Below are positions 17,701 to 25,537 of a DNA stretch of 64,000 bases, one piece after another. This stretch comes from an uncultured Flavobacteriales bacterium (GTDB lineage Bacteria > Bacteroidota > Bacteroidia > Flavobacteriales_D > Crocinitomicaceae). Below the pieces are notes generated by a model, which worked only from the letters and a program-made list of their open reading frames with translations, made no database searches and was not told the DNA's origin. Made by a program: the position numbers and the translations under genes. Position 1 is the stretch's first letter, and each line of letters begins with the position of its first letter. The DNA is taken from contig CAJXJK010000007.1 of NCBI GenBank assembly GCA_913054135.1, positions 124,001 through 188,000 of the forward strand. The letters are read 5' to 3'.

Positions 17701-19255
17701 TGAATAAATCAGTAGAGGTGTCATTCGTACAAATGTCAATAATAGCATTTGTTCCAGCTACTGGAGGGTCAACCACAGTTATATTAACTGAAGAAGTTCC
17801 TACACAACCTAAAGGATCTGTAACGGTTACCGTGTAAGTTGTATTAACTATAGGACTTACTGAAACTTGACCATTGTCTGTTCCTCCAAAAAGATCTAGT
17901 GTTCCAGTTCCTCCTCCGTTATCCCAAGAATAATCAGAAACGTCTACTCCGTAAATAGGGTCTGCACCAATTGTGATGCTACTACCATTACAAACACTTG
18001 CGTCAACACCTGCATCTGGCGTTGGGTCAGGACTTACTGTTACCGTGATTTCATTTGAGTATACCGGAGTTCCTCCGTCACAAGTATTAGAAGCTACTCT
18101 TCTATAGCAAGTAGATTGTGTAAGAACCGGTGGGTCATAAGTTAATCCTGTTTCTCCGGCAATGGTTGACCAAGTGCCCGTACAGCCAACATCCATTTGC
18201 CATGAATAAGACCAAGTTCCATCTCCATTAAAAGGACTTGTCACGTCTGTCAGAGCGACAGGGTCACCTCCAATACAGATTGTTTCATCAGCTGCAATTG
18301 TTCCTCCATTAGGGGCACAAGGTGAGATGACAATACTTCCAACAGTTAAATCGAAAGTACAAGCTGTTCCTGCAAAACCATCAACTGTTACGTAATAACA
18401 TTCGTTTGCAACTGCTGTCCATTGATAATAGTAATCAGTTTGATTTCCAGGGTTTTCACAAACGATACTAGGGTCTAGTGAAGATGTTGGACAAGTTGAT
18501 CCCGTACCCCACACAGACAATTGGAGTCCCGAAGTTGAATTACATACTTGATTGTTCAAGTTAATAAATGCTTGTTGACCAATTGGCCAGCTGGCAGGTG
18601 CGCACCAAACGTACCATGAGTTGTTTTCAACACTTCCTGCGCAAATAGGTCCCAATGCGGTAGTATTGGCGTTTGTTGCTGTCATTGTAGCATCTGTGGT
18701 AAGTGAAGTCGCGTTTGCGCAATCATCATTTGGTGGAACGTAAGGAACTGTGCTTGTCACACAAAGTCTTTGAAAGGTACTCGTACCTCCATTAGCTGCT
18801 GACACCATGATATAGTAGCAATCACCCGTTGTTAAACCAGTTACTAGCTGAGATCCACCTCCTGCTACGGTATAACAATTAAGCTCTACTAAGCTTCCAC
18901 AACTACCAGAAAACACTGAGTAATCACGTGCAGGTGGATTGGGTCCTGTTGCTGCATCATTTTCAAGAGTGAAGCTAGTGGTTGTAGCACAAACTTTCAC
19001 CCAAAGAACGTCCTGGGTATTGTCATCACCGGGACATGAGCCGTCGATTCCTTCAACGTTTCCGAAGCCGGCATTGTTAATGGCTCCTTCGTCTCCCCAT
19101 AATGAGGTATAAGTTCCACAATACTGAGCTCCGCAGGAATTGTCACAATCGGTATTTGGATATAAGGTAATAGCGTCAGCACATGACGAACCTGGTTGTC
19201 CATAACTTAATATGTTACACGAAAGTGTAATGAAGAATAATAATGATTTTTTCAT
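14702..19255 (-). CDS. Giant surface adhesin with tandem repeats and CHU_C (type B) sorting domain
   Basis: A 1517-aa protein with a signal peptide (residues 1-19). Two lectin-like domains follow, each with paired Cys (SCADAITLYPNTDC at ~23 and NDDCANATSL at ~175), then an Ig-like domain (~325-420) and a PKD/Ig-like segment. Two copies of an ~80-aa unit (GGAWTGPSTLTNGDQGTFDP) precede alternating A and B repeats at ~660-1355. The C-terminal ~90 residues (VFVPEGFSPNGDNNNDF, FEIYDRWGEKVF, KGNISLFR) are the gliding-motility-associated type B T9SS signal. It is a cell-surface or released adhesin; the ligand is unknown. It lies between a small secreted protein gene (30 bp upstream) and a PorP/SprF gene (20 bp downstream) in one operon. 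Confidence 0.9.
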   Translation of the reverse strand: MKKSLLFFITLSCNILSYGQPGSSCADAITLYPNTDCDNSCGAQYCGTYTSLWGDEGAINNAGFGNVEGIDGSCPGDDNTQDVLWVKVCATTTSFTLENDAATGPNPPARDYSVFSGSCGSLVELNCYTVAGGGSQLVTGLTTGDCYYIMVSAANGGTSTFQRLCVTSTVPYVPPNDDCANATSLTTDATMTATNANTTALGPICAGSVENNSWYVWCAPASWPIGQQAFINLNNQVCNSTSGLQLSVWGTGSTCPTSSLDPSIVCENPGNQTDYYYQWTAVANECYYVTVDGFAGTACTFDLTVGSIVISPCAPNGGTIAADETICIGGDPVALTDVTSPFNGDGTWSYSWQMDVGCTGTWSTIAGETGLTYDPPVLTQSTCYRRVASNTCDGGTPVYSNEITVTVSPDPTPDAGVDASVCNGSSITIGADPIYGVDVSDYSWDNGGGTGTLDLFGGTDNGQVSVSPIVNTTYTVTVTDPLGCVGTSSVNITVVDPPVAGTNAIIDICTNDTSTDLFSELGGSPQAGGAWTGPSTLTNGDQGTFDPSSMSGGVYTYTVTGTAPCANATATVTVNLITGPNPGANGSISFCPIDPLTDLIGVLGGTPSSGGIWSGPEVLANGDQGTFNPSTQSGGTFTYTVSLVGCPDSSANVIVNVTTGADATISAAGPFCADDAATNLVAVDGGGTWTGTGITDGAVGTFDPSVATAGTHTITYTITGTCGDSDTEDIVVTAVEDASFSYPAAQYCTADTDPTPTITGVTGGNWSIDNGGTIDANGIIDLDLSGAGSYIITYTTTGTCPGSATFNLDIGITQDATISAAGPFCINDASLNLVSVDNGGTWSGNGITDGNLGTFDPATATAGTHTITYTITGFCGDTDTEDIVVNSLDDPTFSYPNSTYCSSDVDPIPTITGLGGGNFSIDNGGTIDPSTGEVDLLASGTGSYAITYTTVGSCPNSLIVNLNILQQQDATISAAGPFCEDDPSLDLTAVYGGGAWTGTGITDGVFGTFNPGTAGAGTHTITYTITGTCGDSDTEDIVVNAMDDATFTYPLNNYCVTETDPTPTITGLAGGTFSIDNAGTIDLNSGVIDLSACGAGTFIITYTTTGTCPNTETFTVLIGTGFDATITAAGPFCENGANAILNAVDAGGTWTGTGITDGALGTFDPSVAGSGTHTITYTIPGGCGDVGTTDIVVTAADDPTFNYSTTTFCLSDANPVASITGLVGGTFTIDNGGIIDATTGEIDINGSGLGSYVVTYTTSGPCPETSGVLITIVDAVDPTITAAGPYCSYDVPDTLQSATAGGTWTGTGIIDGTNGVFDPSTAGAGTHEIIYTLSGGCASADTININVGAIPSTAITVSDSTVDSGLTSTLTVTGGSSYLWLSSTDLSCDTCSITIATPSVTSTYCVEATSVDGCVDTTCTTITLTTGCEVFVPEGFSPNGDNNNDFECVYGPCVTAVVFEIYDRWGEKVFSTTTLGECWDGTYKNEIMNSGVFAYVLEYTLQDGTTETQKGNISLFR
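15190..17276 (-). repeat. Alternating A/B repeats coding for the adhesin stalk
   Basis: Five A units of ~85 aa begin DATISAAGPFC (or DPTITAAGPYC) and contain GGTWTGTGITDG, GTFDPS and AGTHTITYTITG. Four B units of ~80 aa lie between them and contain the patterns FSYP, PTITGL.GG and SIDNGGTID, with a TYTTTGTCP ending. The units are very alike, which points to duplication by recombination. Confidence 0.85.
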
Positions 19256-19285
19256 GAAAATTTTGGTGTTAAAGCAGTCGAGGGA

Positions 19286-19663
19286 CTATTTAGTAATAAC
19301 GATTTCTTCTAATGATTGGAACTCAGAGGAATTGATATAGTCTAGAGAAGGAACCTTTATGGTGAGTTCATTATTGTCTCCGATTAAATACTCTTGTTCT
19401 TTTGATTGTTGTCGGTTTTCTCCGATCACTACTAGTAGGTCAGTAAAAGTGTTGATTCCATCAACACCTATATAGTCTGAGCTTGATTTGATTCCTTGAG
19501 AAAAGAACCAATCTTTGCTGTTTTCGTCTTTGAAAATTAGTTGATAAGTACCTTCGGTAGCTGGAAATCTTTCTTCAGTTGTTGTAATTACTTCTTCTAC
19601 AGACTGAGAAAAAGAGCTTAGTGAGCATAGTATAATACCTAGGACTAGAGTAAGTTTTTTCAT
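19286..19663 (-). CDS. Small secreted protein of unknown function heading an adhesin operon
   Basis: The 125-aa protein has a clear signal peptide (MKKLTLVLGIILCSLSSFSQ) and a short mature part rich in Glu, Thr and Ser (SVEEVITTTEERFPATEGTYQLIF, shown in pieces: SVEEVITTTEE then TYQLIFKDENSKDWFF). No family recognised. It is the first gene of an operon with the 1517-aa adhesin (30 bp apart) and PorP/SprF. The terminator at 19754-19786 separates it from the upstream OmpA gene. A periplasmic or surface accessory role to the adhesin is inferred from position only. A comparable small secreted protein heads the second adhesin operon (37430-37954), but the two do not look related in sequence. Confidence 0.65.
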   Translation of the reverse strand: MKKLTLVLGIILCSLSSFSQSVEEVITTTEERFPATEGTYQLIFKDENSKDWFFSQGIKSSSDYIGVDGINTFTDLLVVIGENRQQSKEQEYLIGDNNELTIKVPSLDYINSSEFQSLEEIVITK

Positions 19664-19753
19664 TGATTAGGATTGAGTGTTCGTTAAAAGACGCACAATT
19701 ATCCTGATAGTTGTAAAATTTTAAGTGAAATTTCCATTTTTATTTTCTCGAGC

Positions 19754-19786
19754 AAAAAAAAAGCCCACTCCCGAAGAAGTAAGCTT
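19754..19786 (-). terminator. Intrinsic terminator of the OmpA/TPR operon
   Basis: On the minus strand AAGCTTACTTC and GGAGTGGGCTT pair over 11 bp (some G-U) with a TTCG tetraloop, followed by nine T. It lies 24 bp after the stop at 19810. Confidence 0.9.
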
Positions 19787-19809
19787 TAAGTTTGTCAATG
19801 CTTAAGGGG

Positions 19810-21885
19810 TTAGTTTCCAGTAATTTCGAACTCAGTTCTACGGTTGTTTTGTCTACCGTCGGCTGTGTTGTTCGTGTCAACCGGTTTACTTGAACCATAA
19901 CCTTTAGCGGTCATTCTGTTTTTTGCAATTCCTTTACCAGCTAAGAATGTTACCACGGCTTCAGCTCTAGCTTGTGAAAGTTTAATGTTTCCTTGAGCCG
20001 AACCAGTATTATCAGTGTGTCCTGATAACTCAATCTTTAATCCAGGAACATCTTTCATTAGCTTCACTAATCTCTCAAGCTCTGCATCTGATTCTGATCT
20101 TAATGATGATTTCCCTGTGTCAAAGAATACGTTTCTAAGAGCAATCTTAGATCCAATTTTGATGTTCTTTAATTCAATCGTCTTGTTCACCAAGTTATAA
20201 GCTGAACCAGCCGGAATATCAAAGTTCTCAGAGTGGAATAGGTATCCATCAGCTTTTACTGCAATTCCGTAATTTCCTCCTGAAGGAAGAGAGATTAAGA
20301 ATTTACCAGTAGCTGAGTTCGTAGTGAACTTTTGAGAAATCTTACCAGTTTTGTTGTCAGTAATCTCAATTACTGCTTCAACTGCTTTCTTTGTTAAGGC
20401 GTCAATTGTTTTACCTTTAAAAACAGTCAAGTTAGCAGATGTAGTTACTTTAACTTCACCAGCTAATTCAGGATCTTGAATTGGCTTCGCAATAGATGCC
20501 AGTAAGTAATCTTGAGTTGCAAGAGCAGGATCTTTTTCAGGCCCCCAGAAAGTAGCTTTGTAGATGTCAAATCCACCTTTACCGCCTTCACGGTTTGAGG
20601 CAATGTAAGCGTACTTGCCATTTGCTGTAGCTGCAAAGAAGAAGTCATCATAAGGTGTGTTGATTGGATATCCCATGTTAACTGGCTTATCCCAATATCC
20701 TGTCTTTAATTTCTTAGACATGAAGATGTCATATCCACCCATTGAATTAAATCCTTCAGATGCGAAGTACATTGTTTTTCCATCAGGGTGTAAGTAAACT
20801 GGTCCGTCATTGAAGTTAGAACTTACCGCCATTTCTCTGTTAGGTAAACCGTATTCTCTGTTCTTTCTGTTCATTACTCCAGATACCATGATTTCAAATC
20901 CGTTATTCCCGTCTTTCTTATCCTTAGAATAGTAGATCAACTTATCGTTGAAGTTATAAGACGCATATTTGTCATTTGATTTCAAGTTGATGTTTCTTGA
21001 GAATGAAATTGGATCAGACCAAGTATCACCTTTTAAGAATGTCTCATAGATGTCAAAGTTACCAGCTGAGTTGATTTTATTCATTAACATCTTCGTACCA
21101 TTATATGAATAGTTGTTTGAGATGTCATCTTTCTCAGTATTCACTTTTCCTTTAATTGGTTTTGGTTTAGACCATTTACCATTAGCTAAAGTTGATGTAT
21201 AGATGTCATCATCATAATGTCCAACCTCATCAGGAGTGTGAGAATTTGGTCTATCCGAAGTCATGATTAATTCTTCTCCATCCATAGTTACTGTAGGAGC
21301 GTAATCATTGTACTCAGAACTCAATTCAGGAACGTGATCAACCCACGCTCTTATTGGTGAAGCATGCAATTTTTTACCTGCGATACATTCAGTTTTTCTT
21401 TGTTTCACGAATTTCCCAAATCTATCAGCCTTCTTGTATTCAGCTTCAAATTTCTCATAGAACTTACGAGCCGCATCAAATTCAAACGTTAACTGCTTTG
21501 CAGTTCCCATATAGTAATTGATGAATGGGTGAACCTCAGGGTTTAGTTTGTGAGCATCAGTGATATACTTTACACTCTTTTCTTTGTAGCTAGAGTGGGC
21601 GTAACAAACTCCCATTTTGAAATTCAGTTCAGCACTTTTAGGGTTGAACTTATAAGCTTTCTCAAATTTCTCAAGAGCTTTCCAATAGTGTAATTCAGGA
21701 TCTCTCACGGCGAAAACCTCAAGGTTTCCTAATTCCCATAATTCTGATCCTTCTTCAAAAGCAGTCTTAGCTGCCTTAAATCCGTCTTTGTCATCTTTGA
21801 AGTTCGCGGCTTTGAATTCCACGTCTCCTTGCGCGAAGGTTGTAAAACCTAATGCAAGAACGATTATAGATAATATCTTTTTCAT
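19810..21885 (-). CDS. OmpA-family protein with TPR, beta-propeller and CarboxypepD-reg domains (PorE-like)
   Basis: A 691-aa exported protein. After the signal peptide (residues 1-19, FTTFAQG) come TPRs (~35-165), PD40/WD40-like propeller blades (~185-460; TMDGEELIMTSDRPN, MYFASEGFNSMGGYDIF, YAYIASNREGGKGGFDIY), a carboxypeptidase regulatory-like beta-sandwich (~480-570; FKGKTIDALTKKAVEAV) and an OmpA domain (~585-691; LSGHTDNTGSAQGNIKLSQARAE cut short here: LSGHTDNTGSAQ, GRQNNRRTEFEI). This order is that of PorE, which links the T9SS trans-envelope complex to peptidoglycan. Known PorE is a lipoprotein, but no lipobox Cys is seen here, so it may be a paralogue. It lies 24 bp after a TPR gene in the same operon. 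Confidence 0.82.
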   Translation of the reverse strand: MKKILSIIVLALGFTTFAQGDVEFKAANFKDDKDGFKAAKTAFEEGSELWELGNLEVFAVRDPELHYWKALEKFEKAYKFNPKSAELNFKMGVCYAHSSYKEKSVKYITDAHKLNPEVHPFINYYMGTAKQLTFEFDAARKFYEKFEAEYKKADRFGKFVKQRKTECIAGKKLHASPIRAWVDHVPELSSEYNDYAPTVTMDGEELIMTSDRPNSHTPDEVGHYDDDIYTSTLANGKWSKPKPIKGKVNTEKDDISNNYSYNGTKMLMNKINSAGNFDIYETFLKGDTWSDPISFSRNINLKSNDKYASYNFNDKLIYYSKDKKDGNNGFEIMVSGVMNRKNREYGLPNREMAVSSNFNDGPVYLHPDGKTMYFASEGFNSMGGYDIFMSKKLKTGYWDKPVNMGYPINTPYDDFFFAATANGKYAYIASNREGGKGGFDIYKATFWGPEKDPALATQDYLLASIAKPIQDPELAGEVKVTTSANLTVFKGKTIDALTKKAVEAVIEITDNKTGKISQKFTTNSATGKFLISLPSGGNYGIAVKADGYLFHSENFDIPAGSAYNLVNKTIELKNIKIGSKIALRNVFFDTGKSSLRSESDAELERLVKLMKDVPGLKIELSGHTDNTGSAQGNIKLSQARAEAVVTFLAGKGIAKNRMTAKGYGSSKPVDTNNTADGRQNNRRTEFEITGN

Positions 21886-21909
21886 TTTCTTTAGTATTAA
21901 GTTTTATTA

Positions 21910-23007
21910 TTAATTCGAACAGTTAGCTGAGTTATATACTTTTCCAAGTTCAGACCCAAGCTCCTTAGCTTTGTGCCAATCTTCGCAAGCGCCATTCATG
22001 TCTCTCAACATTTCTTTTGCCATTCCACGATTAACATAAGCATCAGCAAAGTTCTTATCTAAAGAAATGGCTTTGTCAGCATCTTTCTTAGCTTCTTTAT
22101 ATTTACCTGCTTTGAAGTATGCACCAGCTCTATTGCTGTAAGCTGGAGCGTAAGAAGAATTAATCTCGATACACTTTGAGAAATCTTTAATTGCATCATC
22201 CCAACGTTCCATTTTCATTTCGGTAACGCCTCTGTTGTTATAAGCCAAGTAAAATTTAGCGTCAACACTGAGGGCTCTATTGAAAGCAGCTAAAGCATCA
22301 TCATAAGCTTTCATTTTAGTTTTTGTTGTTCCAATGTTATTCAATACAAATGCTAAACTCTCGTTTTTTCTAGCCGCAGTTTCGTAGTCAGCAACCGCTT
22401 TAGCATATTCTCCCATCATTCTATAACAAGATCCTCTGTCATTATATGCATAGGCATCACTTGCATTTAACTCAATCACTTTTGAGAATTTGCTGGCAGC
22501 ACCTTTATAATCTTTCTGTAAGAATCTTAAAGTTCCATAGTTGTAGTAAGCCTTAGGATTTTTAGCATCAAGCTTAATTGACTTCTCATAGTCATCTTCA
22601 GCTTTTACATAATCTTTAATTCCTTGATAAGCTCTTCCCCTTTGGAAGAAAGCTTTAGAATAAGCTGGCTTTTTCTCAACCAAAGCGTCTAAGGTCTTAA
22701 TTGCATCTTTATACTTTTCAGATTTGTTTTGTGCAATTGCCATATTGTATAGGGCAGGCGTGAAATTGTTATCTGAAGCATATGATTCTTTGAACTTGCT
22801 AATAGCGCCTTCATACTTCTTTTGCTTGAACATTTCAATACCTGCATTATAGGCAGTTTGTGATTTTTCAATGGCCGCATTGGTTTCATTGAGGTTCGCG
22901 ATTGAATCGCTATATGCTTTTTCTTCAGGGGTTAAATCACTACCTGGCTGTGCCATTGCAATGAACCCAAAAAAAGAAACAGCAAGTGTCAACATTAATT
23001 TCTTCAC
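21910..23007 (-). CDS. Exported tetratricopeptide repeat protein
   Basis: The chosen start is GTG at 23007, giving 365 aa with a good signal peptide (VKKLMLTLAVSFFGFIAMAQ); an ATG 54 bp upstream would add a poor extension in front of it. The mature part is a run of about nine TPR units (AYYNYGTLRFLQKDYKGAA, AYAYNDRGSCYRMMGEYAKA, FYLAYNNRGVTEMKMERWDD), a scaffold for protein-protein contacts in the periplasm. It is the first gene of an operon with the PorE-like OmpA protein 24 bp downstream, which itself carries TPRs, so the two may bind each other. That partnership is inferred from the operon. Confidence 0.85.
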   Translation of the reverse strand: MKKLMLTLAVSFFGFIAMAQPGSDLTPEEKAYSDSIANLNETNAAIEKSQTAYNAGIEMFKQKKYEGAISKFKESYASDNNFTPALYNMAIAQNKSEKYKDAIKTLDALVEKKPAYSKAFFQRGRAYQGIKDYVKAEDDYEKSIKLDAKNPKAYYNYGTLRFLQKDYKGAASKFSKVIELNASDAYAYNDRGSCYRMMGEYAKAVADYETAARKNESLAFVLNNIGTTKTKMKAYDDALAAFNRALSVDAKFYLAYNNRGVTEMKMERWDDAIKDFSKCIEINSSYAPAYSNRAGAYFKAGKYKEAKKDADKAISLDKNFADAYVNRGMAKEMLRDMNGACEDWHKAKELGSELGKVYNSANCSN

Positions 23008-23161
23008 AGTGTTTATTTTTTTAATTGGAGCATGAAAATAACGGAAATTCCCTAAAAACAAGGGTTTTCGGTGATGGAGTTATCAACAGTTGTTAATAAC
23101 CTCAGCTCTAAATCGGTTAATACGAATCTTACTTAAGAGAAATTCGTGCCAGAAAAATGAG

Positions 23162-23872
23162 TTACAATAAAAGGCCTATTTGAAAGTTTAGATTCCAAGG
23201 ATGTTTGTATCCCAAGTCATTAAGGTATGTATATGGAAAAATTGAGTTCGAGAATTCAAACTTTGGCCCCATGAAAATACTTCCTCTAAACTTTTTAAAA
23301 GCGCTTTCATCAATCACGAATTGGATTTTGCCAAATGAGAAAGAGGAGAAGCGGAATGTTTTTTCATAATATTTTTCAACTGCATATCCGGCGGTCGAGA
23401 AGGATATTTCTTCCCAAAAGATTAGCGAGCCACCAACAGACGTTCCGGCTGATAAATTGCAAAATACGGTTTGATTAGTGTTCAATGGCAGTTGATATCC
23501 AAAACTGATTGGTACTTCGAGATAGTTGATTCTATAAGTCTCGTCTAGATATATTGGGCCAGCATAACCATCCAGAGTATAATAGAGATTTTCAATGTCA
23601 AAGGTGGCTTGTTTTAAAGCTAAGCCAAATTCAATATTAAACTTGTTCCAGCTCAATTTTGTGTCTATTCCAGCTTCAACAAAATTAGAGAATCGATTGT
23701 TCATTTTTGTTGGGTCTTGAATAGATCCATTGCTGTACTCATATCCCGGAACTTTTTTAATGCCTGAGATTCCTGTAGATATGTGGAAACCGCTTTGTAA
23801 TCGAACGCCCTGGGCAGTTGCGTTGTTTTGGCTAAAGCAAAGGAAAGTCAGGGTTATTATTAGATACTTCAT
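23162..23872 (-). CDS. Putative outer membrane beta-barrel protein (PorT-like fold)
   Basis: The 236-aa protein has a signal peptide (residues 1-20, NNATAQG), then alternating hydrophobic strands with Gly turns: FNIEFGLALKQATFDIE, INYLEVPISFGYQLPL, FCNLSAGTSVGGSLIF, and a last strand NLNFQIGLLL. This looks like an eight-stranded outer-membrane barrel of the outer membrane beta-barrel/PorT type. Function unknown. It stands alone between the glmM gene and the TPR operon. Confidence 0.7.
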   Translation of the reverse strand: MKYLIITLTFLCFSQNNATAQGVRLQSGFHISTGISGIKKVPGYEYSNGSIQDPTKMNNRFSNFVEAGIDTKLSWNKFNIEFGLALKQATFDIENLYYTLDGYAGPIYLDETYRINYLEVPISFGYQLPLNTNQTVFCNLSAGTSVGGSLIFWEEISFSTAGYAVEKYYEKTFRFSSFSFGKIQFVIDESAFKKFRGSIFMGPKFEFSNSIFPYTYLNDLGYKHPWNLNFQIGLLL

Positions 23873-23926
23873 TCAATAGTTTTGGTATGAATAATCACGA
23901 GTCTGTGAGGCCAAACGTTGGCAGTG

Positions 23927-25315
23927 TTACGCGTGAGCTCTAATTCTATCCATTATTCTATTCGCCAATTCATTAGCCTTCTTCTCATCTGCACTTTCTG
24001 AGTAGATTCTGATAATCGGTTCTGTGTTTGATTTTCTTAAATGAACCCATTCAGATCCGAAGTAAATTTTCACACCATCAGTCGTATCCACTTCTTGAGA
24101 AGAAAATTCTTCAGCAACATTTGCCAAGATTCCGTCTACATCCATCCCAGCTTCTAATTGAATCTTATTCTTAGAAATAAAGTAATCAGGATAAGTATTT
24201 CTTAATTCTTTAACTGTCATTTGTGACTTAGCCAACTGCGTTAAGAATAAGGCTATTCCAACTAAAGCATCACGTCCGTAATGTAGCTCAGGGTAAATAA
24301 CTCCTCCATTTCCTTCACCACCAATTACCGCATTGGTAGCTTTCATTTTGTTAACCACATTCACTTCACCCACGGCTGCTGCTTGGTATGAACATCCTTC
24401 ATATCTTTCAGTTACTTCTCTTAAGGAGATGGTAGATGACAAATTGGATACAGTATTTCCTGGAGTATGTTGCAGTACATAGTCTGTAATTGCAACAAGT
24501 GTATATTCTTCACCAAACATTGATCCGTCTTCGCAAACGAAAGCAAGTCTGTCAACATCTGGGTCAACTACAATTCCTAAATGCGCTCCAGTTTCTTTAA
24601 TCTTTTCTGAAATGGCCGTGAGGTTTTCAGGCAAAGGTTCTGGGTTATGTGGGAAATGTCCTGTTGGTTCACAATAGAGTTCTGTCACTTCCATCACTCC
24701 AAGTGACTTTAGTAATGACGGAACAAAGATTCCTCCCGTTGAATTTACACCATCAACTACTACTTTGAAATGTGATCTTCTAATAAGCTCGGCATCTACC
24801 AATGGTAAATTCATTACGGCTTCAATGTGCTTTTGTAAATAAGAATCGTCTTTGATGTAAGAACCTAAGTCGTCTACTTCGGCATAATTAAAAGCGTTCT
24901 CTTCAGCTAACGCCAAAATTGCTTTTCCTTCTACATCTGAAATGAACTCTCCTTTTTCATTCAATAGCTTCAATGCATTCCATTGCTTAGGATTATGACT
25001 TGCCGTAATGATTATACCTCCTTGAGCGTTTTCCATAGGTACTGCAACTTCAACTGTTGGAGTAGTAGAAAAGTCAAGGTCAATAATGTCAATACCTAAA
25101 CCTTGGAGTGTTGCAGATACAATATCACTCACCATTTGGCCTGATAGTCTCGCATCTCTGCCGATAACAACTTTAGTGTCACCGTTATTATTTCTTTCTT
25201 TAAGCCAAGTTCCGTAAGCTGATGCGAATTTCACAGCATCTAGAGGTGTAAGTGCTTCTCCCGGTTTTCCGCCAATTGTTCCTCTGATTCCAGAGATTGA
25301 TTTTATTAAAGTCAC
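23927..25315 (-). CDS. glmM: Phosphoglucosamine mutase
   Basis: The 462-aa protein is full length for the alpha-D-phosphohexomutase family. The active-site serine loop is ITASHNPKQWNALK (~105), the metal-binding loop DPDVDRLAFV (~250), the sugar-binding loop GEGNGGVIYPELHYGRDA (~330) and the phosphate-binding loop RKSNTEPIIRIYSES (~430). It converts glucosamine-6-phosphate to glucosamine-1-phosphate for peptidoglycan and LPS precursors. Some Bacteroidota family members may also act on phosphoglucose or phosphomannose. The start is GTG at 25315, 24 bp after a TATCTTTG box. Divergent from rho. Confidence 0.9.
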   Translation of the reverse strand: MTLIKSISGIRGTIGGKPGEALTPLDAVKFASAYGTWLKERNNNGDTKVVIGRDARLSGQMVSDIVSATLQGLGIDIIDLDFSTTPTVEVAVPMENAQGGIIITASHNPKQWNALKLLNEKGEFISDVEGKAILALAEENAFNYAEVDDLGSYIKDDSYLQKHIEAVMNLPLVDAELIRRSHFKVVVDGVNSTGGIFVPSLLKSLGVMEVTELYCEPTGHFPHNPEPLPENLTAISEKIKETGAHLGIVVDPDVDRLAFVCEDGSMFGEEYTLVAITDYVLQHTPGNTVSNLSSTISLREVTERYEGCSYQAAAVGEVNVVNKMKATNAVIGGEGNGGVIYPELHYGRDALVGIALFLTQLAKSQMTVKELRNTYPDYFISKNKIQLEAGMDVDGILANVAEEFSSQEVDTTDGVKIYFGSEWVHLRKSNTEPIIRIYSESADEKKANELANRIMDRIRAHA

Positions 25316-25338
25316 GCAGTAGTTATTATAGTGTCCAA

Positions 25339-25346
25339 CAAAGATA
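25339..25346 (-). promoter_or_regulatory. -7 promoter box of glmM
   Basis: TATCTTTG on the minus strand is an exact TAnnTTTG match, 24 bp before the GTG start. The -33 region has only a weak CTG. Confidence 0.5.
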
Positions 25347-25467
25347 AAAGATAATTGCCCTCTTCTCAGAATGACTTATTAAATACGGGAGGTGGATAAT
25401 TGCGGATAAAAAGATGAAGCTAGCACTGTGCAAGTCAATATAATTCGTATAATTGCAATCAAGTTCT

Positions 25468-25491
25468 TGTGAGAACCATTCAGGTCTCACA
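25468..25491 (+). promoter_or_regulatory. Hairpin in the rho leader
   Basis: TGTGAGA-A-CC and GG-TCTCACA pair over 9 bp with one bulged A and a 5-base loop, 46 bp before the rho ATG. No T tract follows, so it is not a terminator. It could be an mRNA structure for rho regulation or a binding site. Confidence 0.45.
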
Positions 25492-25537
25492 TAATTTATC
25501 TCACTTTTCAGATTATTATCGAATATCAAATCACTTT

